Shown in pieces: positions 36,866 to 47,079 of a stretch of 64,000 nucleotides of DNA. The translations under genes were made by a program, and so were the position numbers. Numbering within the stretch: position 1 is the stretch's first letter; every line of letters begins with the position of its first letter. Origin of the DNA: an uncultured Oscillospiraceae bacterium (GTDB lineage: Bacteria; Bacillota; Clostridia; Oscillospirales; Acutalibacteraceae); assembly GCA_958448165.1 (NCBI GenBank), contig CAUDCW010000002.1, positions 124,001 to 188,000 of the forward strand, in the 5' to 3' direction. The notes below the pieces were generated by a model. The model was not told the DNA's origin, searched no databases, and saw nothing but the letters and a program-made list of their open reading frames with translations.

Positions 36866-37243
36866 TTATTGAACTGTATTCTGTTTTTTCTGCGGTGTGA
36901 TCCCACAGGCAGAGGATTCCACCAACGCCTTTGCCGCAGACACAGCCATTGTGCCGTCCCTCAGCTTATCTGTTATCACAATGCCGATACACACCTGACT
37001 GAGATCACGGCTGACTGCTTCTTTTGAAAAGCTGTCCTTGTCGGTAATGACAAAAGCTGCGATACCGTTGGCGAATATAATCATACGGTTCAGCAAATCC
37101 TCCGCATCTGCCTGTGACAATCCGAATGTTTTTATAATTTTCTCCACAAGAGGATTTATGATACTTTCAAACTCCTGCCTAAAGCGGATATACGGTTTGC
37201 CCCACTGTGCTGCAATCAAACCGCTGCTGATACATTTTTCAAC
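36866..37243 (-). pseudogene. C-terminal fragment of a TetR-family regulator
   Basis: The frame encodes EKCISSGLIAAQWGKPYIRF onward, matching the ligand-binding C-terminal domain of a TetR regulator. The DNA-binding helix-turn-helix is absent: the frame is closed by TAG at 37244-37246 and a hairpin follows. It has no proper start. Confidence 0.65.
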
Positions 37244-37250
37244 CTACTTT

Positions 37251-37287
37251 GAACATTAAGGCAAGTTCTGCACCTGCCTTAATGTTC
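37251..37287. terminator. 13-bp hairpin
   Basis: GAACATTAAGGCA and TGCCTTAATGTTC form a perfect 13-bp stem; on the plus strand TTGTTTTTC follows about nine bases later. It lies between the TetR remnant and the ADP-ribosylglycohydrolase gene and may end transcription of the latter. Confidence 0.5.
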
Positions 37288-37325
37288 TGATATTGTTTTT
37301 CATATGTTTTTTTGAGATTGCTTGT

Positions 37326-38216
37326 TTACAAAATCAAAAAATTCTTTGCACAAGCAAGCGGCATTTTATCAAGTTTACACTTGCAAAAATTCGCAATATA
37401 TAAAGGAATTTCTTTATAGTAAGCTTCTGCGATGCTTCCTGCCATTGCAGCTATTGTGTCTGAATCACTTCCGTATGAAATTGCAAGTTTTATGGCTGAT
37501 TCAAAGTCAGTGCTTTCTAAAAAAGCAGCAACTGCCAAATGAACTGTATCCTGACAAGTTACACTATAATTACTTTTTTCACGCAATACTTCAACCGAAA
37601 AATCAAGTCCTGAATAGCCAAATTCTCTGATAATATATTCTTTAATTTCATCTTTAGATTTTCCGTTTCTCGCAAGAAAAATTGCAGCCGCTATACACAT
37701 TGCGCCTTTCTCGCCCTCAGGATGATTATGGGTTATGTCAGCAGATAATTTTGCAAAACGCATAGTTTCTTCCATAGTGTCAAAAAACCACCCAACGGGA
37801 CTTACTCTCATTGCAGAACCGTTTCCAAAACTGTTATAAGGTTCGTATTCATCAATCAGATAGGCTTTGTTGCACCATTGCCAAAAACTAAATCCGTATC
37901 CCAGTGGTTGATTTTTATATTTTCTGCAAACATAGTCAACCATTCTTTTCACTAACTTGTCTTTAAAGTAATCATCATCTTCATAATCATTCAGATCATG
38001 CAACAACCAGTCAGCAACAGCAAGGGTCAACACAGTGTCATCAGTAAAATGGCTACCGTCTCTGAACAAATCAATTTCTGAAATATTATTGTATTTCTTC
38101 TTTTCAAACTCAAATGTTGAACCTAAAATATCTCCGCAGATTGCGCCGAAAATATTATTGTTTGTCCTACAGGCATAACAAATTCCTGAGCAATTATATA
38201 TCATAGAATTTTTCAT
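37326..38216 (-). CDS. ADP-ribosylglycohydrolase family protein
   Basis: The 296-residue protein has the family motifs FGAICGDILGSTFEF, SHFTDDTVLTLAVADWL (metal-binding TDDT), ITHNHPEGEKGA, and SYGSDSDTIAAMAGSIAEAY. It should remove ADP-ribose from proteins or nucleic acids using Mg2+. ATG at 38216 overlaps the TAA of the 49-residue ORF (TAATG), so translation is probably coupled. The first 20 residues are longer than usual for the family. Neighbours are a WYL regulator and an AAA+ ATPase on the same strand. Confidence 0.88.
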   Translation of the reverse strand: MKNSMIYNCSGICYACRTNNNIFGAICGDILGSTFEFEKKKYNNISEIDLFRDGSHFTDDTVLTLAVADWLLHDLNDYEDDDYFKDKLVKRMVDYVCRKYKNQPLGYGFSFWQWCNKAYLIDEYEPYNSFGNGSAMRVSPVGWFFDTMEETMRFAKLSADITHNHPEGEKGAMCIAAAIFLARNGKSKDEIKEYIIREFGYSGLDFSVEVLREKSNYSVTCQDTVHLAVAAFLESTDFESAIKLAISYGSDSDTIAAMAGSIAEAYYKEIPLYIANFCKCKLDKMPLACAKNFLIL

Positions 38217-38365
38217 TAACTCATTATACAACCCATACCAAAAATATTATTTTTAATGCATTCTTGTTGAAAAGGTAAAACCTCAGATGAATATCTTTCA
38301 TCCTTAGGAAATGGCATAAGATTAATAATCCAGCAGTTAATTTCGTTTAAATTAATTTGTTTCAT
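38216..38365 (-). CDS. 49-residue protein coupled to the ADP-ribosylglycohydrolase
   Basis: ATG follows AGGAGTAATTATTG. The product starts MKQINLNEINCWIINLMPFP and ends NIFGMGCIMS. It resembles the beginning of a larger protein (the IFGMG segment recalls the first strand region of some EVE-like or nuclease-associated domains) and may be a truncated gene. The TAATG overlap with the next gene suggests that it is translated. Confidence 0.5.
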   Translation of the reverse strand: MKQINLNEINCWIINLMPFPKDERYSSEVLPFQQECIKNNIFGMGCIMS

Positions 38366-38381
38366 CAATAATTACTCCTAT

Positions 38382-39431
38382 TTATTCATAATTTTTCTTA
38401 GCAAAATCAATATCCGCCTTAATTTCATCAACAAGGCTTTGCGGAAAAATGACCTTGATATGCCTTGAATATTTCAGTGCCCACATTTTCATGGCAATCG
38501 GGTTTACCTTGACCGTCACCGTGACCTCATCATCTGTTGCGTCAGAGAATTTTATATCCTTGCCGAACCAGTCGATAACATCGGTTACGATATATCTTTT
38601 TGCAACAAATTTCACAGTTATACTTTCGCCAGCAAACATATACAGATGCTCAGCGAGGTGCTTGGGTAAATCAAGTCCGTTTTCTATTCCCTTTACACTT
38701 CTCTGCGGCTTTGCCGGTGTGTCGAGAAGCTTGATGTTTGTGATTCTGTCGAGGCGATAGTGCGAAACACTGTCGTACTTGTCATAGTTGCAGACAAGAT
38801 AGTATCTGCCGTTTGTAGCAACAATCTGATACGGATTTATGATGTAGTTTCGTACTTCATTATTGATTGTTCTGCGTGGATGTAGCTTCTTATCAATGTC
38901 ATATGAGTTGTATGTAAACGACACCTGCAACCCTCGGCTTATCGCCTTGTCAAGCGTTTCAATGGTCATAAACAGCTCACTGTTTGACGGCTGATTCTCA
39001 GGCAGGTTGCGGATGTGCTTTACCCTTGACCTGAAGTAAATATTTGAAAGTCCCTCAAGCTTTTCGACAAGATCCCTGCACTGCGAATATGAGATATGAT
39101 TTGAAAACAAGACGCTGTCTATTAAAAGTCGCAGCTCGCCGTCCGTAAAGGGTCTGTTGAGATAAAAATCGGACAGTATTTTGGTTTCCACTTCCTCACC
39201 GTTTTTATCCTTTACCAGTCTTATTGACTCACTGTACTCAATATCGTACCCGAATTCAATCAGGTTCATCAGGTTGCGTTTTACAGACTTTCTGTCGATT
39301 TTCATACAGTATTCTTTGTCGAGAATCTCGATTATATCCTTCTGACTGAGCCAGTGGTTTTCGTCTGTATATTTTTTGAGGATATCAAGAATATTAATAA
39401 TCAGCAGCTTTTTCGGCGGCGGAGCATACAT
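38382..39431 (-). CDS. WYL-domain transcriptional regulator
   Basis: The 349-residue protein has an N-terminal winged helix (about 10-75, with WLSQKDIIEILDKEYCMKID), a WYL domain (about 140-235, with PYQIVATNGRYYLVCNYD) and a WCX-type C-terminal domain. WYL regulators bind nucleotides or nucleic acids and are often found with phage-defence genes. It lies 16 bases from the 49-residue ORF and 95 bases after the AAA+ gene, all on one strand. Confidence 0.9.
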   Translation of the reverse strand: MYAPPPKKLLIINILDILKKYTDENHWLSQKDIIEILDKEYCMKIDRKSVKRNLMNLIEFGYDIEYSESIRLVKDKNGEEVETKILSDFYLNRPFTDGELRLLIDSVLFSNHISYSQCRDLVEKLEGLSNIYFRSRVKHIRNLPENQPSNSELFMTIETLDKAISRGLQVSFTYNSYDIDKKLHPRRTINNEVRNYIINPYQIVATNGRYYLVCNYDKYDSVSHYRLDRITNIKLLDTPAKPQRSVKGIENGLDLPKHLAEHLYMFAGESITVKFVAKRYIVTDVIDWFGKDIKFSDATDDEVTVTVKVNPIAMKMWALKYSRHIKVIFPQSLVDEIKADIDFAKKNYE

Positions 39432-39526
39432 ACAATCACCTCATAATAAAAATATCATTATTTTACACAACAGTCAATCGGTTTTCTTTTATTTTTTGTA
39501 TTTATTGCAAGCAATGCAGAATAATG

Positions 39527-41554
39527 CTATATTGCAAAGCCTATTGTTTGCGTGTCTTTCTCGCTGTCGAACTCGGGGAAAGCAAAATCTTCAGAGCGCA
39601 ATGTGAAAATATCATCCCTTTTCACATTGTCAATATCCATATTCACAAGAGAGGCGGCGTGCTTCATCTGTGCCTTTTCGATAACATTGCGTGCATAACG
39701 GCCGTTGCCGAAATCAGATCTCTGCCTTGCGATATCAAAGATTCTTTCAAGTCTTGGAGTGGCTTCGTCGGCAATTTTCATTCCGTTCTTTTCAGCGATT
39801 AAATTTGTTATTGAGCAAAGCTCCGGCGTTGTGTAATCGTCAAACGGAATGTGAAAGGCAATTCTTGAGCGCAAGCCGGGATTCCTTTGCAAAAACCTTT
39901 CCATCTCGTTTGTATAGCCTGCAAAGATTACAATAGTGTCCTCACGATTGTTCTCCATTTCCTGAACAATTGTGTTAATCGCCTCGTCGCCGTACATGCC
40001 GCTTCTGTCGTCAACAAGCGAATACGCCTCGTCTATGAATAGGACGCTGCCCTTTGCCGCCTTGAATTTTCCCTTGACTATCTGCGCTGTCCAGCCGACA
40101 TATTTTCCCACAAGATCGGCTCTGCCTACCTCGAACAGCTCACCTCTTGACAGAACGCCGTTTTCTTTCAATATCCGTGCAAAAAGACGGGCAACTGTTG
40201 TTTTTGCAGTGCCTGGGTTGCCTGTGAACACCATATGCATTGCGGGACGCTCAAGCACCAGACCCTTTTCCTTGTAAATTTTCTGTGCCTTGAAAAAGTC
40301 GAGTGCCTGCTTTATGACAGCCTTTGCACGGTCAAGCCCTATCATTCTGCTCAGCTCGTCATAGGCGCTGCCCTTTGGCTTTGCTTCGGAAATCTTTTTG
40401 CCTGCGTTTTCCAGCTCACTGTATTGAAGGTATATTTCACTCTTGAGCTTTTTGTCATACCAGCGGTTGTATTCCCTTTTAAGCTCGGCGGATGTATATC
40501 CCCTGCCGTCATATGCAAGCACATTGTAAAGTGCTTCATCAGCCGTAAGATTATCGTCTTTCGCAAGCTGAGTTAAATACTCCTTTGCTTTTTCTTCAAA
40601 CACAACCTGCTCGCTCAGCTCGACAAGCGAAACATCGCTTAAATTCTCATAGAAAATGCTCTTGAATTTTTCGCAGCTTATTGGAAAGCAGAAAACCGTC
40701 AGCACCTTATTTCTGTATTTCTTCATTATCTCACACAGACGGACGATAATCTCTGCGCCCGAATTGTTTGCATAATCTCCGTCGCCGTCGTCATCAAGCG
40801 AATAGCTGAGCACCATAGTGCCGTTTTCACAGCTTTGATACAGGCTGTCTAAACCATCATCCATAAGCCATGTTTTGTTTGTTATCTCTAACGAGCAATA
40901 CCGCTTATTCGAAATCCTGTTGTTTTGATAAAGTGAGGACAAAACTATATCCAAAGCGGCTTTAACAAATTCTTCAGATTCAGATTCTATGACATAGTGA
41001 ACAGGATGTCCCTTTACACAGTCAGATTTAGCTCCGCTGAAGATTCTTTCAATTTCAGGAATCAGCACTTCACGGCTTAACAGCTTATCTGCCTGCTCCA
41101 GTATCTGAGCTTTATCCATATCAGTTTTACATAAGGATTCGCTGCAAAGTGATCTTCTCCATATACTAAATACTTTATCAAGACCGAACGACTCCAGCAC
41201 ATCGTCCTCGGATTCAATAAAAGCAGTTTGTTCTGCCGTTCTAAGAAGCGAAAGCATAGCCTTAAGCGTTATTTCTTCCGTTAAAAGCCTGTCAGCTTTC
41301 AGCTCAAGGCAGCACAAAAAATCCGCAAGCGCAATATCAAGCATATTTTTATCTTGGAGAATACAGCCGATAACCAGCTTGTCGCTCTTTATTTCCGATA
41401 TAAAACAGTAAAGCTGCTTATCGTATTTTTGATAAAAGGACTCAAACTTTTCACGGCAGGAATACGCATAGTTTCGTATCATCTTATACTTACCCGGGTA
41501 GTTATCGTCCGGTTCAGGATTATTCAGCCTGCCTACTACTTTATAAAAAATCAT
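39527..41554 (-). CDS. AAA+ ATPase, CbbX/SpoVK-like, with a degenerate N-terminal half
   Basis: The 675-residue protein ends in a CbbX-like AAA+ domain: Walker A GNPGTAKTT (445-453), Walker B VLFIDEA (504-510), arginine-finger region NPGLRSRIAFHI, and a lid domain. The region at about 185-370 (GHPVHYVIESES, then MVLSYSLDDDGDGDY) has the length and strand pattern of another ATPase module without Walker A. Residues 1-180 are unrecognised. It may remodel a partner protein. No rubisco or sporulation gene is nearby. Confidence 0.85.
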   Translation of the reverse strand: MIFYKVVGRLNNPEPDDNYPGKYKMIRNYAYSCREKFESFYQKYDKQLYCFISEIKSDKLVIGCILQDKNMLDIALADFLCCLELKADRLLTEEITLKAMLSLLRTAEQTAFIESEDDVLESFGLDKVFSIWRRSLCSESLCKTDMDKAQILEQADKLLSREVLIPEIERIFSGAKSDCVKGHPVHYVIESESEEFVKAALDIVLSSLYQNNRISNKRYCSLEITNKTWLMDDGLDSLYQSCENGTMVLSYSLDDDGDGDYANNSGAEIIVRLCEIMKKYRNKVLTVFCFPISCEKFKSIFYENLSDVSLVELSEQVVFEEKAKEYLTQLAKDDNLTADEALYNVLAYDGRGYTSAELKREYNRWYDKKLKSEIYLQYSELENAGKKISEAKPKGSAYDELSRMIGLDRAKAVIKQALDFFKAQKIYKEKGLVLERPAMHMVFTGNPGTAKTTVARLFARILKENGVLSRGELFEVGRADLVGKYVGWTAQIVKGKFKAAKGSVLFIDEAYSLVDDRSGMYGDEAINTIVQEMENNREDTIVIFAGYTNEMERFLQRNPGLRSRIAFHIPFDDYTTPELCSITNLIAEKNGMKIADEATPRLERIFDIARQRSDFGNGRYARNVIEKAQMKHAASLVNMDIDNVKRDDIFTLRSEDFAFPEFDSEKDTQTIGFAI

Positions 41555-41724
41555 ATTCAGTATCCTCCGTTTTTCTTTTGTTATGCTCTAAGTATAGTAG
41601 GACTGATGCACAAAAAACGGGACATCGCAAAGCTGATAACAACCCACACTCAAGGCGGATAAATGGAATTGAGAAAACTGCTCTATATTGCAGAGCCGCA
41701 TATTCACTGAGGTTTGGTTATAAA

Positions 41725-41772
41725 AAAGACTTGCACGCTTTGGATATACTAAAATATCCTGTGCAAGTCTTT
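41725..41772. terminator. Bidirectional terminator-like hairpin
   Basis: AAAGACTTGCAC pairs with GTGCAAGTCTTT, with an inner GGATAT/ATATCC stem. It lies between the AAA+ gene (whose start is to its left) and the dockerin-CHAP gene (whose stop is to its right), so it ends the latter's transcript. The rest of 41555-41998 holds only a family A-like half end near 41972-41998. Confidence 0.65.
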
Positions 41773-41998
41773 GATTTGTTGAATCGCATTTATTTCTTTT
41801 TTAAATGTGAATTTGCAATCAGCATATATGTATCGAGTTGTCGAGGAATATAAAGTTTCTCATTAAACTCAAAATTACTCTCAGTCACTATTTTTTTAGC
41901 GAGCAAAGCCGAATTGCAGGAACCTGCGTTGATAGTCCGAGTAAATTCAACGCTGTATCGCCGCACGGAACAGCTGATTTATTCAGCGTCTCACTAAT

Positions 41999-43852
41999 TT
42001 AATAATTGGGGCGATAATATCCGTTAATCAATTTGCTATACAGCTTATATTGGCGGCAGCACACCTTTCTTGTCAGGTTTGAGTCAGACAGACCGGACAC
42101 TTTTAGTTTTTCTTCAGTAGGACTTACATCGGTTGCATTTCCTTCAATAGTATACACATATTCGTTATCGACCTTATATACTATACCAACATGGTCAGAG
42201 AAATATATGTCTTGTCCGGGGTAATAGCCTAAACAGTTCCATGTAAATACAATTATATCTCCTACTCTCGGCACAGAATTGTAGCCTTCATACCATATTC
42301 CTGCACCTCTTGCAACTCCGAGACGCGGAATAGAACCTGCTCCGCCGGAAATCGGTATAATACCGGAAAGCCCTGATTCCTTTGAAATGGTGCTGACAAA
42401 CCAAGCACACCACGCATCTCCCTTTTGTGCGCCGTACATAGACATAGCCGCAATGAAATGTGAATAGTCTTGTCCCTTGTAGCTAAGTGCCTTATCAACA
42501 AAGCTTTGGATCTTTTTAGGAACTTTTTCTACAGTAACAGTACATATAGCTGTAACATCATTATATGTTCTTGCAGTTATGGTTGCTGTACCCTCTTGAA
42601 CAGCACACACTAATCCTCCGGCGGCTTTTACACTTGCTACGCTTGGCTTGCTGCTTGAATACAGAATACTGTAAGCACCCTGACCGCTCGGAAGTGAACT
42701 GTTAAGGTCAAAATATTCACCTATTCTCAGTGTAAGCGATGTTTTATTCAAGCTCATAGAGGTAGGTGCTTTTTTTACGGTTACAGTGCAAGTCACCGTC
42801 TTTCCGTTATATGTTGTAGCGGTGATATTGGCAGTTCCGACTTTATTTGCAGTAACTAAGCCGCCGGAAGCCTTAACGCCTGCTACGCTTGAATTGTTGC
42901 TTGAATATGCAATATGATATGCCGCCTCGCCTCTTGGAAGTGAGCTGTTGAGGTCAAATGTTTCGCCAATGCCGAGAGTTAACGAAGTTTTATTAAGGCT
43001 TATACTTGTCGGAGCTTTCTTAACGGCAACCGAGCAGGAGGCTGTCGCTCCGTTGCAAGTGGTTATCCTGACTGTTGCTCCGCCTACTTTTAATCCGGTA
43101 ACCTCACCGGTAGCGGCATCGACTTTTACAATATCGGGTTTGTTGGTTGTAAATACTGCATCCGACAAATCGGAGCCTGTCGGCGAGCTTTTTATGAGTG
43201 TATATTTTTCGCCGACGCCCAGTGTTAAAGCCGTTTTATCAAGCTCAACAGTATCCGGCTCGGTCGGGTCGGTAGGCTGAGTCGGTGGTTCGGACGGTGT
43301 TGTCGGCGGATCGGTTGGCTGAGTAGGCGGATCTGTTGGCTGGGTTGGCGGGTCAGTTGGTTGTGTTGGTTCTGTCGGAGTTGAAGGAGTAAAATATTTA
43401 CCAATCTTACTATCTTCGCTAAGCATACCCAGTGCGAACTTCTGAATCATTATGCTGTCGAGAAGATTGACCGCTTCGTTCCTGTCAACATCACCGCACT
43501 GCTTCTGAATGTCCGCAAAATCGACCATAGAGAGTGAAAATTTCTGTATTGCTATGGCGTCCAGAAGATTTACACTGTTGTCGGAGTTAACATCGCCGAG
43601 AATGTATTCTCCCTCAACGCTGACATCTGTCTGTGTTTCTGTTTCCGTTGCCGTCTGTGTTTCGTTTTGCGTTTCTGCCACTGTTTCACCTTGAGTTTCG
43701 GCTTCTGTCGGCGTAATCACTTCAAGCTCATTCTCCTCTGCTCCGTCAAGCGCCGAGCCTGCCGCAATTGACGATGACACCATAAGTGCCGCAAGTATGC
43801 AGCACAATGATATTTTCAGTGTTTTCTTAAACACCGTTCCCATTTTAATCAT
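41999..43852 (-). CDS. Secreted dockerin / Big2 / CHAP protein
   Basis: The 617-residue protein has a signal peptide (about 1-35), a Thr/Glu-rich linker, a dockerin type I module (GDVNSDNSVNLLDAIAIQKF and GDVDRNEAVNLLDSIMIQKF), a PTQPTDPP linker, three Big2 Ig-like repeats (about 205-445) and a C-terminal CHAP amidase domain. CHAP has the catalytic Cys in GDAWCAWFVSTI and His in SDHVGIVY. It is likely an extracellular peptidoglycan hydrolase that can dock on a cohesin scaffold. Confidence 0.9.
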   Translation of the reverse strand: MIKMGTVFKKTLKISLCCILAALMVSSSIAAGSALDGAEENELEVITPTEAETQGETVAETQNETQTATETETQTDVSVEGEYILGDVNSDNSVNLLDAIAIQKFSLSMVDFADIQKQCGDVDRNEAVNLLDSIMIQKFALGMLSEDSKIGKYFTPSTPTEPTQPTDPPTQPTDPPTQPTDPPTTPSEPPTQPTDPTEPDTVELDKTALTLGVGEKYTLIKSSPTGSDLSDAVFTTNKPDIVKVDAATGEVTGLKVGGATVRITTCNGATASCSVAVKKAPTSISLNKTSLTLGIGETFDLNSSLPRGEAAYHIAYSSNNSSVAGVKASGGLVTANKVGTANITATTYNGKTVTCTVTVKKAPTSMSLNKTSLTLRIGEYFDLNSSLPSGQGAYSILYSSSKPSVASVKAAGGLVCAVQEGTATITARTYNDVTAICTVTVEKVPKKIQSFVDKALSYKGQDYSHFIAAMSMYGAQKGDAWCAWFVSTISKESGLSGIIPISGGAGSIPRLGVARGAGIWYEGYNSVPRVGDIIVFTWNCLGYYPGQDIYFSDHVGIVYKVDNEYVYTIEGNATDVSPTEEKLKVSGLSDSNLTRKVCCRQYKLYSKLINGYYRPNY

Positions 43853-43998
43853 CCGCTTTCTATCTTTTCTTAAATAATTATTCCAAATAAATTTGCGAAA
43901 TAAATTTGGACATTTACCCGCGTAATCTATACATATAATTTAACTGACTTTACATATCAAATAAATGAAAGACGTACACAAAACCGCCTGCCAAAATG

Positions 43999-44040
43999 CA
44001 GAGCCGATAAGCTTGAGAGACTCACAGGTTATCGGCTCTG
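43999..44040. terminator. 12-bp hairpin terminator
   Basis: CAGAGCCGATAA and TTATCGGCTCTG form a 12-bp stem followed by TTTTTAT on plus and CATTTTGG on minus. It lies just after the stop of the leucine-rich repeat gene and probably ends its transcript. Confidence 0.65.
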
Positions 44041-44074
44041 TTTTTATATTCATACAATGAATACTAATTTGTGA

Positions 44075-46015
44075 CTATACCAGTTTAATGATATTTGCAA
44101 TATGCTTTTGAAGCATAATAGCGTCGGCAATAGTAATTGCTCCGTCTTTTGTTACGTCAGCCTCATTTATCAAACCACCGTCAATTACTATAATATTCGC
44201 TATGTGCTTCTGGAGCATAATTGCGTCTGCGATTGTAATATTGCCGTCACCGTTTATGTCGCCGAGGACAGGTGATGGAGCAGCGAGGGCGATAAATTTA
44301 AAGTCGTTGTCTATTGCGTATTGTTCAGCGGCAGAGCCTTTGCAGCCTGTGATTGTGAAATTGTCGATTTTTTTATTTTCATATGTGTCAGGGTCAGTAT
44401 AATAGCCAAACGCATTATAACCAATACTTGTAACACTGTCTGGGATGGTTATGCTTGTCAAGCCGGTGCAGCCGTCAAACGCATTATTACCAATACTTGT
44501 AACACTGTCCGGGATTGTTATACTTGTCAAGCCGGTGCAGCCTTTAAATGCATAATCATCAATATGTGTAACGCTATCCGGAATAGTTATGCTTTGAAGA
44601 CCTGTGCAGCCGGAAAATGTACTCCAATTAATGAATGTTATACTGTTCGGGATTGTTATGTTTGTTAAACCTGTGCAGCCGTCAAACGCCTCATCTTCAA
44701 TACTTGTAACGCTATCCGGGATTGTTATGCTTGTCAAGCCGGTGCAGCCTCGAAAGGACAGTTCTCCAATGCTTGTAACGCTATCCGGGATTGATATGCT
44801 TGTCAAGCCGGTGCAGCCGTGAAAGGACCGTTCTCCAATGCTTGTAACGCTATCCGGGATTGTTATGCTTTGAAGACCTGTGCAGCCGGAAAATACACCA
44901 CCGCTGATACTTGTCACGCTGTCCGGGATTGTTACGCTCGTCAAGCCTTTGCAGCCGACAAATGCATTATCGCCGATACTTGTAACACTGTCCGGGATTG
45001 TTACGCTCGTCAAGCCTGTGCAGCCGGAAAATACACCACCGCTGATACTTGTCACGCTGTCCGGGATTATTATACTTGTTAAGCCGGTGCAAACGTTAAA
45101 TGCCCAACTGCCAATACTTGTAACGCTGTCCGGTATTATTATACTTGTCAAGCCTGTGCAGCCGGAAAATGCAGAACTTACAATACATAATGTTCCCTCT
45201 TTCAAAACAATTTCTGTATTTTCAGGCATTTTGCCTTTATATCCGTAAGCAATTTTTCCTGCATATACTAAACCGTCAGGCTGATTATTGTACCAGGCAG
45301 TATTGTAAAATGCACTGTTGCCAATACTTGTAACACTGTCCGGGATTGTTATGCTCGTCAAGCCTGTGCAGCCGGAAAATGCATAATCATCAATCCTTGT
45401 AACACTGTCCGGGATGGTTATGCTTGTCAAGCTTGTGCAGCCGTAAAATGTCCTATCTCCAATACTTGTCACACTGTCCGAAATGGCAATGCTTGTCAAG
45501 CCTATACAACCTTTAAATGCACTACTACCAATGTGCGTCACGCTGTTCGGCATTGTTATGCTTGTCAAGCCTGTGCATCCGTAAAATGCACCATCGAAAA
45601 TACTTGTAACACTGACCGGGATTGTTATGCTTGTCAAGCCGGTGCAGCCGGAAAAGGCTTTAACACCAATGCTTGTAACACCATCCGGAATTATTACGCT
45701 TGTCAAGCCTGTGCAATCTTCAAATGCACTTGCACCAACACTTATAACAGCCATTTTCTCAACCTCACCGGGAATAACTATCTCCGTATCACTTCCGGTA
45801 TAGCCTGTTATAGCTACAGCGTCGTCATAAAGAACAGAGTAGGTATAATCCCCAAAAACTAACGCTTCGCCTGCGCTGACCGCTGTACTCTCAACCGCAG
45901 CACTCGGCAGCACGACAAACGAGAGCATAAGCGCAAGCGCGATAACCACTGCAAGCGCCTGCGTTGCGTGTTTACAAAATAACTTTGATTTTGTTTTGCA
46001 TTTGTTCATCTTCAT
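44075..46015 (-). CDS. Secreted BspA-like leucine-rich repeat protein with dockerin
   Basis: The 646-residue protein has a signal peptide (about 1-40), then about eighteen LRR_5/BspA repeats of 23 residues (consensus [14 protein letters not shown] and AFxGCTG), and a C-terminal dockerin ([20 protein letters not shown] and [20 protein letters not shown]). BspA-like repeats mediate adhesion to proteins or surfaces. The dockerin would attach it to a cell-surface scaffold. The repeats are highly similar at DNA level, so copy number may vary between strains. Confidence 0.92.
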   Translation of the reverse strand: MKMNKCKTKSKLFCKHATQALAVVIALALMLSFVVLPSAAVESTAVSAGEALVFGDYTYSVLYDDAVAITGYTGSDTEIVIPGEVEKMAVISVGASAFEDCTGLTSVIIPDGVTSIGVKAFSGCTGLTSITIPVSVTSIFDGAFYGCTGLTSITMPNSVTHIGSSAFKGCIGLTSIAISDSVTSIGDRTFYGCTSLTSITIPDSVTRIDDYAFSGCTGLTSITIPDSVTSIGNSAFYNTAWYNNQPDGLVYAGKIAYGYKGKMPENTEIVLKEGTLCIVSSAFSGCTGLTSIIIPDSVTSIGSWAFNVCTGLTSIIIPDSVTSISGGVFSGCTGLTSVTIPDSVTSIGDNAFVGCKGLTSVTIPDSVTSISGGVFSGCTGLQSITIPDSVTSIGERSFHGCTGLTSISIPDSVTSIGELSFRGCTGLTSITIPDSVTSIEDEAFDGCTGLTNITIPNSITFINWSTFSGCTGLQSITIPDSVTHIDDYAFKGCTGLTSITIPDSVTSIGNNAFDGCTGLTSITIPDSVTSIGYNAFGYYTDPDTYENKKIDNFTITGCKGSAAEQYAIDNDFKFIALAAPSPVLGDINGDGNITIADAIMLQKHIANIIVIDGGLINEADVTKDGAITIADAIMLQKHIANIIKLV

Positions 46016-46277
46016 TTTACTCCTTAAATTTTTAAATATAAATTACTATAATAAGTATAGTCAATTAATAACTAACAGTCAATAATACGTTAGATTAATC
46101 AGGATATTTTGTGAACAATCACTAAATTGTGCCATTTGGATTATATAAAACAACGAAGCCGGAAAAGTATTTTTCGGGGAGAAAGCTGAAATAATATCTA
46201 ATTCAAACTGGCAGGATGTTCAAAAGAATAATTAACAAAACATATCGATTACTTTGCAATATAAGAAGGAGAACAGT

Positions 46278-46990
46278 ATGTTTTATAAAGAAATATGTAA
46301 ACCCCGTCCAAGCGATTACAACAGAAACGGAAAACTATCCTACGAAGCAATTCTTCAAATTCTTGAGAATGTCGCAGGTAATCATTCCGCAAATTCGGGC
46401 GACAGCATAGCCGATGCAAGCAAAAACGGTATTGTGTGGATTCTGACCGATTGGCAGGTAAAATCTTACGCCGTCCTCGAAACGGTGAGTGTCTTAACAT
46501 TACAACCTGGGTAAGAGGTAAAGCACCGGCAAGTACCGCATTCCGTGATTTTATTGTAACCGACAATGACGATATAGAGGTTATCCGTGCCGAGGCAAAA
46601 TTTGCTCTTATCGACCTTAAGACATCAAAACTGACACGCATAAGCGAAAAGCTGTTTGCTTCTTATCAGCCGGAAGATAAGGAAATTTTTGAATTCTCTC
46701 AAAGACTTCGCACACCGACTGAGTATTCGGCTGAAACGGAACTTAAATTACGCCGCAGTGACATAGATTTTAACGGTCATGTTCACAATACCCGTTATAT
46801 TGACTTTGCGTTGCAGGCGTTGCCAAAGGATAGTTTTGACAGAGATTCTTTTACAAAAATCAGAATATCCTACAAGAAGCCTGTCACAGAGAACAACGCT
46901 GTTATGTTGAAATATAATTCTCAAGAAACAAAGGAAATGGTGGGAATTTACGGCGACGGAATACTTTGCTGCTTAGTTGAGTTTATATAG
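46278..46990 (+). pseudogene. Acyl-ACP thioesterase, frameshifted
   Basis: ATG at 46278 follows AAGGAG. The first frame gives KPRPSDYNRNGKLSYEAILQ up to IVWILTDWQVK. The second gives ILRRPRNGECLNITTWVRGK through a second hotdog domain (DFNGHVHNTRYIDFALQAL) to 46990. The break lies in the run GTAAAATC; one extra A would restore a single 237-residue double-hotdog thioesterase. It is either a true frameshift or a base-call error in a homopolymer. The family releases fatty acids from acyl carrier protein. Confidence 0.85.
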
Positions 46991-47024
46991 GCAGAAGATT
47001 TTTTATAATATCGTAATTGACACA

Positions 47025-47073
47025 ATAAAGCAGACTGCAAATTCTTAATAACTGCAGTCTGCTTTATTTTATC
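47025..47073 (+). terminator. Rho-independent terminator
   Basis: ATAAAGCAGACTGCA pairs with TGCAGTCTGCTTTAT (15 bp), followed by TTTATCTC. It ends the thioesterase transcript. Confidence 0.8.
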
Positions 47074-47079
47074 TCTTTT

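Noticed and set aside
39527..41554. Rubisco activase CbbX or stage V sporulation protein K
   Set aside because: Only the C-terminal AAA+ domain matches; length, N-terminal half and context differ, so no symbol is assigned.
44400..45700. A CRISPR-like or minisatellite array
   Set aside because: The 69-bp periodic repeats are in frame and encode the 23-residue LRR units.
44202..45862. Plus-strand open frames with repeated cysteine-rich peptides
   Set aside because: They are the antisense of the BspA-like leucine-rich repeat gene and have no start signals.
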